From: JAAFIP01 sp031431335 | Lineage (GTDB): Bacteria > Pseudomonadota > Gammaproteobacteria > Burkholderiales > Burkholderiaceae_C | NCBI GenBank assembly: GCA_031431335.1 | Contig: JANPDG010000105.1 | Coordinates: forward strand, 1 to 23,639 | Direction: 5' to 3' | DNA: 23,639 nt | Part shown: positions 8,309-14,012 of the stretch, in pieces | Numbering within the stretch: position 1 is the first letter of the stretch | Layout: every line of letters begins with the position of its first letter | Made by a program: the position numbers and the translations under genes | The notes under the pieces: model-generated | Told to the model about the DNA's origin: nothing | Database searches by the model: none | What the model saw: the letters and a program-made list of their open reading frames with translations, nothing else

Positions 8309-8365
8309 ATAGCCATTTTTCCGACGTGGATATTGAATAGTTAGCTATTGATATTATAGTAATAA
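8309..8365 (+). repeat. Dispersed 57-bp element, copy 1 (intergenic)
   Basis: The core TTTTTCCGACGTGGATATTG is followed by AATAGTTAGCTATT and an AT-rich tail ending AGTAAT. It shares the core with four other places in the window (12.7, 15.0, 16.4 and, inverted, 18.4 kb). It fills most of the gap between livF and the PaaK-like gene and ends just before that gene's ribosome site (AGAGGA, 8365-8370). Confidence 0.85.
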
Positions 8366-8380
8366 GAGGATGAAATCACC

Positions 8381-9667
8381 ATGGGCATAGCATCAGAGGT
8401 CTATGACGCACTGGAAACCCGCAACCCCGCTGAGCGCGAGGCCACGCTGTTGGCGGCACTGCCTGCGCAGATTGCGCATGCACAGCAACACTCTGCTGCC
8501 ATGCGCGATGCACTGCAGGGTACAGATGCCAGACATGTTACTACCCGCGCCGCGCTGGCCCAGCTGCCCGTCACGCGCAAATCTGACTTGCACGACCGCC
8601 AAAAAGCCAGCCATGCGTTGTTAAGAGAAGCACGCAATACGTCAGCAGACGACGTGTTTGGTGGCTTCAGCGCGGTAGGATTTGGCGCGCACATGCCGCG
8701 CGTGTTTGCCAGCCCCGGCCCCATCTATGAACCCGAAGGCACCAGCCGCGACTATTGGCGCATGGCACGCGCTATTTACGCAGCAGGCTTTCGGCGCGGT
8801 GAGCTGATTCACAACTGCTTTAGCTACCACTTTGTACCCGCAGGCTCGCTGATGGAGACGGGCGCGCATGCGCTGGGCTGCACGGTGTTTCCGGCTGGTA
8901 CCGGCCAGACCGAGCAGCAGGTACACGCCATGGCCGACCTGCAGCCAGCGGGCTACATCGGCACGCCCAGTTTCTTAAAAATCATTATCGAAAAAGCAGC
9001 CGAGATGGGCGTTGCACTGCCCAGCTTGACAAAAGCCATGGTCGGCGGCGAGGCTTTTCCGCCCAGCCTGCGCGACTGGTTTACCGAGCGCGGCCTTAAT
9101 GTGTACCAGTGCTTTGCGACAGCTGACTTAGGCTCTATAGCCTATGAAACCTCGGCCCGTCAAGGCTTGGTGTTAGATGAAGGTGTGGTCGTAGAAATAG
9201 TGCGACCCGGCACCGGCGACCCTGTGGCCGAGGGTGAAGTGGGCGAACTGGTGGTAACCACGCTCAACCCCACCTACCCGTTGATCCGCTTTGGCACGGG
9301 CGACCTGACTGCCGTGTTGCCCGGCCACTGCCCCACGGGCCGCACCAACACGCGCATCAAAGGCTGGATGGGCCGCGCCGACCAAACCACCAAAATTCGC
9401 GGCATGTTTGTGCACGCGGCGCAGGTGGCCGAGATTGCCAAACGCTTCCCCGAAGTAGCTAAAGCGCGCTTGGTGGTCAGCGGTGAGATGGCCAACGACG
9501 CAATGCTGCTCAAGGTGGAAACCACCGCCCAACCGGACGGCCTGCACGACAAAATAGCCCACGCGATTCGCGAGGTCACTAAGCTGCGTGGCGATGTGCA
9601 GATGCTAGAAGTAGGCAGCTTGCCCAACGATGGCAAGGTGATTGAAGACGCGCGCAGCTACAAATAA
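8381..9667 (+). CDS. PaaK-like phenylacetate-CoA ligase family protein with altered P-loop
   Basis: A 428-residue member of the phenylacetate-CoA ligase branch of adenylate-forming enzymes, a normal length for PaaK. Visible features are MVGGEAFPPSLRDWFTERG near residue 220, YQCFATADLGSIAYE near 245, RFGTGDLTAV near 305, the hinge IKGWMGRADQTTKIRG near 330-345, and a C-terminal LPNDGKVIED whose lysine sits where the A10 catalytic lysine is expected. The canonical Ser/Gly/Thr-rich P-loop (SSGTTGxPT in PaaK) is missing; the matching place reads FASPGPIYEPEGTSRDYW near residue 112. It may therefore be a divergent aryl-CoA ligase, or it may not adenylate in the usual way. It follows the transporter genes on the same strand and could activate the imported acid (inference). 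AGAGGA 10 bases upstream supports the start. Confidence 0.78.
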   Translation: MGIASEVYDALETRNPAEREATLLAALPAQIAHAQQHSAAMRDALQGTDARHVTTRAALAQLPVTRKSDLHDRQKASHALLREARNTSADDVFGGFSAVGFGAHMPRVFASPGPIYEPEGTSRDYWRMARAIYAAGFRRGELIHNCFSYHFVPAGSLMETGAHALGCTVFPAGTGQTEQQVHAMADLQPAGYIGTPSFLKIIIEKAAEMGVALPSLTKAMVGGEAFPPSLRDWFTERGLNVYQCFATADLGSIAYETSARQGLVLDEGVVVEIVRPGTGDPVAEGEVGELVVTTLNPTYPLIRFGTGDLTAVLPGHCPTGRTNTRIKGWMGRADQTTKIRGMFVHAAQVAEIAKRFPEVAKARLVVSGEMANDAMLLKVETTAQPDGLHDKIAHAIREVTKLRGDVQMLEVGSLPNDGKVIEDARSYK

Positions 9668-9687
9668 ACTGCCACAAATAAACAGAT

Positions 9688-10272
9688 TTACTGCAGGGCA
9701 GACACCAAGCTGGCTTTGGCTGACGCGCTGCTGGCGTGCGGCTCGCGCAGTGCTTGGCCAGCCATGCGCGCTTGGCTAGGCTGGCTGTCTAGCAGCACCA
9801 AGTGTTGCGGCACTGCTTTGAGGGCCACATGCTGGGTAGTTAAAGCGCGGCCCGTCATCTGCCATTCTGTCGTGCCGCCCACCAGCCACAGCACGCGGCC
9901 CGTGGCATAGCTGCTCAAGGTGCGCCACAGTGCCTGGGCGTTCGCATCGCCCGGCTCTCCCACCACCACCACGGTGCGCGACAGGTCAACACCCGCTTGC
10001 GACACCGCGCGCGCCAGCTCGGCGCTGCTGTAAGCCCCCGCGCCCTGCGCCAAGCGCGCAGCGCCCGGCAAATGACCGGCTTCAAAAGCAACCGTAGTGC
10101 GCACATCCACCACGCTAGCACCTTGCGCCAAGGCCAACGCGGCCGCATCTGCCGAAACTGCCTCGTGCCCACCCGCACTGGCCACACCGGCGAGCAGCGC
10201 GCTACCCCACAGGCAGGCCGCGCGTGCGAAGCGCCAACTATTTGCAGCGCGTGAAAATAAAAAGGGTTTCAT
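9688..10272 (-). CDS. Secreted rhodanese-like protein lacking the catalytic cysteine
   Basis: Starting at ATG 10272 the product has 194 residues with a signal-type N-terminus (MKPFLFSRAANSW, then a hydrophobic stretch ending GVASAGG). A rhodanese homology domain follows: ASVVDVRTTVAFEAGHLPGA, then TVVVVGEPGDANAQALW, then VLWLVGGTTEWQMTGR. In active rhodaneses the middle segment carries the persulfide cysteine (as in VVVYCxxGxRS); here that place is glycine, and the mature part contains no cysteine at all. Sulfurtransferase activity is thus unlikely, and a binding or structural role is more plausible. The start is uncertain: in-frame ATG 10281 or TTG 10290 are possible and no strong ribosome site is seen. 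It converges on the PaaK-like gene with a 20-base gap and is divergent from the first Bug gene. Confidence 0.75.
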   Translation of the reverse strand: MKPFLFSRAANSWRFARAACLWGSALLAGVASAGGHEAVSADAAALALAQGASVVDVRTTVAFEAGHLPGAARLAQGAGAYSSAELARAVSQAGVDLSRTVVVVGEPGDANAQALWRTLSSYATGRVLWLVGGTTEWQMTGRALTTQHVALKAVPQHLVLLDSQPSQARMAGQALREPHASSASAKASLVSALQ

Positions 10273-10422
10273 AATTTGCATAGCTTGCAATGTACGGCCC
10301 GATCGCTACAGCGTCCAATACAAAGAAATCACAAGCTCATAGCGTTTGGCAATATGCACGTAAGTGCTTGCTGCGCATAGGGTTTTCACCAGTCGCTGTC
10401 GTCCTAAGATACGTATTTCCCG

Positions 10423-10453
10423 TTGTATCCACAGGGCGCTTGGGCGCTATATT
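10423..10453 (+). promoter_or_regulatory. Possible sigma-70 promoter upstream of the first Bug gene
   Basis: TTGTAT (10423-10428) and TATATT (10448-10453) are separated by 19 bases, longer than ideal, about 25 bases before the start codon. The spacer contains a small GCGC-TTGG-GCGC symmetry. This is a weak prediction, offered because the gene must have its own promoter in the 205-base divergent gap. Confidence 0.25.
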
Positions 10454-10478
10454 CAACCACTATCGTTAGGAGTTATCC

Positions 10479-11477
10479 ATGTTATTAAAGCGTTTATCCT
10501 TTATTGCCACCGCTGCTGCGCTGGCGTTTGCAGCAGCAGGCACCGCCTCTGCCCAAGAATTCCCCATCAAAGACAAAGCCATTAGCCTGGTTGTGCCTTT
10601 TGCAGCGGGCGGCCCAACCGACCGCGTTGCACGCGACTTTGCCGTAGCACTGAGCAAGACCCTAGGCGGCCACAGTGTGGTGGTAGAAAACGTAGCGGGC
10701 GCGTCTGGCTCGATCGGTGCAAATAAGATTGCCAAGGCCACCAATGATGGCCACAGCCTGCTACTGCACCACATTGGCATGGCCACTATGCCTTTGTTGC
10801 TGCGCAATATTCCTTTTAAGGTTGAGACCGATTTTGAATACCTGGGTATGGTCAACGAAGTGCCCATGACCTTCTTGGGCCGTCCTAACTTGGCAGTCAA
10901 CAACTTTGCTGAACTCACCACTTGGGCCAAGGAAAACCAAGGCAAGATCAACATTGGTAACGCTGGCATTGGCTCTGCATCGCACTTGTGCGGCCTGATG
11001 GTTCAAAACGCCATGAAGATCGACATGACCTCTATTCCGTTTGGCGGCACAGCGCCAGCCATGGTGAGCCTGATCGGTGGGCAGATTGACCTGATGTGCG
11101 ACCAAACCACATCTACCACCACCCAGATCGAAGCCAAAAAAGTCAAGGCCTACGCAGTCACCACCAGCAAACGTCTCACCACACCTGCACTCAAAGACCT
11201 GCCTACTTTGCAAGAAGTGGGTTTCAAGGGCTTGGAAGTGAGCATTTGGCATGGCTTGTACGCACCTAAAGGCACACCGGCTGCCGTGCAAAAGAAACTC
11301 AATGATGCGCTCAAGGTCGCTCTCAAAGACCCCGAGTTCATTAAAAAGCAAGAAGGCTTGGGTGCAGTGGTAGTTACCGACAACCGCACCGATCCTGCAG
11401 AGCACAAGAAATATGTGACCGCTGAAATCGCCAAGTGGGCACCCGTGATCAAAGCCGCTGGCGTCTACGCTGACTAA
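10479..11477 (+). CDS. Bug/TctC-type periplasmic solute-binding protein (first copy)
   Basis: A 332-residue periplasmic binding protein of the Bug (tripartite tricarboxylate transporter receptor) family, which binds carboxylates in the periplasm. The signal peptide MLLKRLSFIATAAALAFAAA...ASA is probably cut before QEFP near residue 25. Family motifs are SLVVPFAAGGPTDRVARDFA, VVVENVAGASGSIGANKIAK, DGHSLLLHHIG, YGGxxPA-like FGGTAPAMVSLIGGQIDLMC, and ISVWHGLYAPKGTPA-like IWHGLYAPKGTPAAVQKKLN. AGGAG at 10468-10472 lies 6 bases before the ATG. No TctA/TctB membrane partner is present in the window, which is common for Bug proteins. It ends in a strong terminator, so it is probably a single-gene unit. 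Confidence 0.9.
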   Translation: MLLKRLSFIATAAALAFAAAGTASAQEFPIKDKAISLVVPFAAGGPTDRVARDFAVALSKTLGGHSVVVENVAGASGSIGANKIAKATNDGHSLLLHHIGMATMPLLLRNIPFKVETDFEYLGMVNEVPMTFLGRPNLAVNNFAELTTWAKENQGKINIGNAGIGSASHLCGLMVQNAMKIDMTSIPFGGTAPAMVSLIGGQIDLMCDQTTSTTTQIEAKKVKAYAVTTSKRLTTPALKDLPTLQEVGFKGLEVSIWHGLYAPKGTPAAVQKKLNDALKVALKDPEFIKKQEGLGAVVVTDNRTDPAEHKKYVTAEIAKWAPVIKAAGVYAD

Positions 11478-11508
11478 GCTGACTAAGCTGGGTTTAACCT
11501 TTGCAGAC

Positions 11509-11536
11509 AAAGCCGCTTTCGAGCGGCTTTTTTTGT
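11509..11536 (+). terminator. Rho-independent terminator after the first Bug gene
   Basis: The 9-bp stem AAAGCCGCT (11509-11517) / AGCGGCTTT (11522-11530) has a TTCG tetraloop and is followed directly by a T-rich run (TTTTGTTTTTT). It lies 31 bases after the stop codon. Confidence 0.93.
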
Positions 11537-11619
11537 TTTTTGCAAACCAACTGGCACCCCTGCTGCGCTAGAGATAACTACTAAGCGCTGCAAGACGCTA
11601 GAAGGGTATAACGGGGTGC

Positions 11620-12675
11620 ATGCAACACCACTCTTACCCAACTAGCCGTCCAGTCACCCGGCGCTTCGCCGTCAATCGCCTCTCGCGCAGCGCGCTGCTG
11701 GTTTGCGCATTCGCTAGCGCCGCGCTGAGCGCCACCCACGCGTTGGCGCAAACCGCGTGGCCCAACAAGCCGGTGCGTATCATCGTGCCGTTTGCACCCG
11801 GCGGCACCACCGACATTTTGGCCCGCGCACTGGCCCCCGAGCTGTCCAAAGCGTTTGGCCAAAGTTTTGTAGTGGAAAACCGCGCTGGCGCTGGGGGCAA
11901 TGTAGGCGCTGACGCGGTGGCCAAATCAGCCGCCGACGGCTACACCCTGCTCATGGGCACGGTAGGCACCCACGGGATTAACAAAGCGCTCTACCCTAAC
12001 CTGCCCTACAACCCGGTGAAAGACTTTGCACCTATCACCCTGGTGGCAGGGGTGCCCAATGTGATGGTAATGAACGCGGGCTTGGCGCAAAAGCTGGGTA
12101 TCAACAGCGTGGCCGATTTTGTGAGCTACGCCAAAGCCAACCCCGGCAAACTCAATATGGCGTCCAGCGGCAACGGCACGTCGATTCACTTAGCAGGCGA
12201 GTTGTTCAAAAGCATGAGTGGCACCTACATGGTTCACTTTCCGTACCGAGGCTCAGGCCCTGCAGTGCTAGACCTGGTGGGCGGCACCATGGACGTGATG
12301 TTTGACAACCTGCCCAGCGCCATGCCGCAGATCAAAGCAGGCAAGCTCAAAGCTCTGGCTGTGACCAGCAGCCAACGCTCGTCTGCACTGCCCGATGCAC
12401 CGACGATAGAACAGGCCGGGGGCGCAACGCTCAAGGGCTACGAGGCCAGCAGCTGGTTTGGCCTGCTAGCACCGGCGGGCACACCGCCCGATATCGTCAA
12501 CCGCATTCAACAAGAAGTCGCCAAATCGTTTGCCAAGCCCGAGATCAAAGACAAGCTGCTCGCTCAGGGTGCCATCCCCGGTGGCAGCGCGCCGGCAGAA
12601 TTTGCCAAGCTGATTGATTCGGAAATAGCCAAATGGGCGCTGGTGGTGAAGACCTCGGGTGCGAAGATTGACTGA
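11620..12675 (+). CDS. Bug/TctC-type periplasmic solute-binding protein (second copy)
   Basis: A 351-residue Bug-family receptor. It starts with a long, arginine-containing N-region (MQHHSYPTSRPVTRRFAVNR), then a hydrophobic core and a probable cut after THALA near residue 43. The mature part begins QTAWPNKPVRIIVPFAPGGT, followed by FVVENRAGAGGNVGADAVAK, DGYTLLMGTVGTHGINKALY, PYRGSGPAVLDLVGGTMDVM and SWFGLLAPAGTPPDIVNRIQ, all canonical for the family. It is clearly diverged from the preceding Bug protein, so the pair is not a recent tandem duplication. Purine-rich GAAGGG lies about 13 bases upstream. A signal-peptide start further in is not excluded. Family members bind organic acids, including aromatic ones, so it may serve the adjacent catabolic operon (inference). 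Confidence 0.92.
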   Translation: MQHHSYPTSRPVTRRFAVNRLSRSALLVCAFASAALSATHALAQTAWPNKPVRIIVPFAPGGTTDILARALAPELSKAFGQSFVVENRAGAGGNVGADAVAKSAADGYTLLMGTVGTHGINKALYPNLPYNPVKDFAPITLVAGVPNVMVMNAGLAQKLGINSVADFVSYAKANPGKLNMASSGNGTSIHLAGELFKSMSGTYMVHFPYRGSGPAVLDLVGGTMDVMFDNLPSAMPQIKAGKLKALAVTSSQRSSALPDAPTIEQAGGATLKGYEASSWFGLLAPAGTPPDIVNRIQQEVAKSFAKPEIKDKLLAQGAIPGGSAPAEFAKLIDSEIAKWALVVKTSGAKID

Positions 12676-12710
12676 GCGGGTAGCCTTATTTGATTTGGCT
12701 ATTTACCTGG

Positions 12711-12769
12711 TTTTTCAGGCATTTTTCCGACGTGGATATTAGATAGTTTGCTATTATTTTAGTAGTAAC
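12711..12769 (+). repeat. Dispersed 57-bp element, copy 2 (intergenic)
   Basis: TTTTTCAGGCATTTTTCCGA continues as CGTGGATATTAGATAGTTTG and an AT-rich tail ending AGTAGTAAC. It occupies about half of the gap between the second Bug gene and the converging DUF1840 gene. Together with copy 4 it shows that the conserved unit begins about 10 bases upstream of the core, with TTTTTnnGGCA. Confidence 0.85.
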
Positions 12770-12795
12770 GGGTATTTAAACCGAAAACCACGAAC

Positions 12796-13119
12796 CTACA
12801 CACCCCAAGTCACCGAAGCATCCTCTTTAGCGCAGCGCTGCAGCATGTCGATAAATGGCACGGCGCGCTTTCGCAGGTTGATGGCGTCAAAGTTGGGAGC
12901 GGGAGCGCCTTGGGCTTTGGCCGCAGCGATAGCCGCTTGCTGGTCTGCCTCTTCGCGGGCCATGGCGGCCTGCAGTGCGGCAATGGCGCCAGCCATTTGC
13001 TCAGGCAAGATGATGCCCGTGGGCCCCGCGTCTTTGCCGATGGCCTGCAATACGCTGCGGCCATTGGCCTCGAGCATGATCACGTCACCTGCGGCTTGGG
13101 ATTTAAATTTGTAAAGCAT
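12796..13119 (-). CDS. DUF1840 family protein
   Basis: A 107-residue cytoplasmic protein starting MLYKFKSQAAGDVIMLEANG and containing QAIGKDAGPTGIILPEQM, the recognisable signature of the DUF1840 family of betaproteobacteria. It is followed by an alanine-rich helical part and a C-terminal RKRAVPFIDMLQRCAKED segment. No biochemical function is established for the family as far as I know. The length is usual for the family. Its position between a transport gene and the catabolic operon, on the opposite strand, gives no hint of a shared role; it may be a housekeeping bystander. Confidence 0.85.
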   Translation of the reverse strand: MLYKFKSQAAGDVIMLEANGRSVLQAIGKDAGPTGIILPEQMAGAIAALQAAMAREEADQQAAIAAAKAQGAPAPNFDAINLRKRAVPFIDMLQRCAKEDASVTWGV

Positions 13120-13160
13120 GCGTGCAGTGTAGGCTTAATTCACCGTTGGGGTATGAACGC

Positions 13161-13862
13161 TCAGCGAGGGGGTTTCACAGCCCCAGGGGCATACGGCTGG
13201 GTTGCCTCAAAGCCATTAAAGCTTGATGGGCGGGTGTCGCTAAAAGTGTCGTCCAGCAGGTGGTCGTGCGGGGCAGGCATGGTGGAGCGGCCTGCGCGCT
13301 CGGCTTCGTCGGCGCTCACGGGCATGAGTGCGGGCAGCGCGGGGGCGACAGCGCCTGATGCTGGCGTGGTGGCCGCGTAGAGGGCGCGGTTGACCAGATC
13401 ACGCGCGTCTGCGCGCTTGCGCACTGCGTCAGCGCCCCAAGCTGAGGGCTCTGGCATATCGTCGTAGGGGCAGCCCGCCTCGGGCGCAGTGCGCCAGAGC
13501 ACAGCACGCACCGCGCGGCCTACACTCACATCCAGCTCGCGAATACGCTTGATCACGGCCCGTTCAAAGGCAAAGCTGTGCGCTGCCAGATGCTCATCCC
13601 AGTGGTTCATCAGCACTTGCAGCTGAAAATAGGCTTTCTCATCATCGGCGATGGTCACCACCTCAAACGACAGCCAACGCGCTGGAATGCCGCAGGCCAG
13701 CGCCGTTTGCATCGCAGTGTGGTTGACCAGCTCGCGGGCGGCGCGCAGGTCGCCCCCTTGCAAGAGCACGGGCACAGGATGGGCATCCAGCTCATGGAAG
13801 CCCGTGCTGGGCGACGGCACGTCAGCTTGGTCATCTTTAAAAAATTGGGTAATCCAGCGCAT
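13161..13862 (-). CDS. Unrecognised conserved-looking cytoplasmic protein
   Basis: I do not recognise this 233-residue protein. It starts MRWITQFFKDDQADVPSPST and has no signal peptide or membrane segment. The middle (residues 40-130) looks like a compact mixed fold (ELVNHTAMQTALACGIPARW, then WLSFEVVTIADDEKAYFQLQ, then VLMNHWDEHLAAHSFAFERA). The C-terminal half is proline/alanine-rich and probably disordered. Codon use matches neighbouring genes and the frame is uninterrupted, so it is likely real. It is 41 bases upstream of the DUF1840 gene on the same strand (possible two-gene unit) and divergent from the abmA operon, with a 150-base shared gap. Confidence 0.65.
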   Translation of the reverse strand: MRWITQFFKDDQADVPSPSTGFHELDAHPVPVLLQGGDLRAARELVNHTAMQTALACGIPARWLSFEVVTIADDEKAYFQLQVLMNHWDEHLAAHSFAFERAVIKRIRELDVSVGRAVRAVLWRTAPEAGCPYDDMPEPSAWGADAVRKRADARDLVNRALYAATTPASGAVAPALPALMPVSADEAERAGRSTMPAPHDHLLDDTFSDTRPSSFNGFEATQPYAPGAVKPPR

Positions 13863-13977
13863 AGTCCAGTTGCCTTTTTTGTGTCTTTTGTAAGGATTCG
13901 GTTGGAAACGATTGTAGACAAACCTAAGGGCAAATTGCCTAATTTATTCGTGAGTTAACTACGGGTTTTTATTTATA

Positions 13978-14006
13978 TTGACCTATCAATTGTTTAGGCT
14001 TAAAGT
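13978..14006 (+). promoter_or_regulatory. Candidate sigma-70 promoter of the abmA operon
   Basis: TTGACC (13978-13983) and TAAAGT (14001-14006) are 17 bases apart, the ideal spacing. Transcription from it would begin about at 14013, which is the abmA start codon itself, and no Shine-Dalgarno is visible before that ATG. The -35/-10 spacer holds CAATTG and a partial CCTA...TAGG symmetry that could be a MarR operator (speculative). Confidence 0.42.
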
Positions 14007-14012
14007 AATTGT

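Noticed and set aside
11468..11486. Short direct repeat GCTGACTAA at the end of the first Bug gene
   Set aside because: It is a single 9-base duplication around the stop codon; probably a trivial slippage event with no visible consequence.
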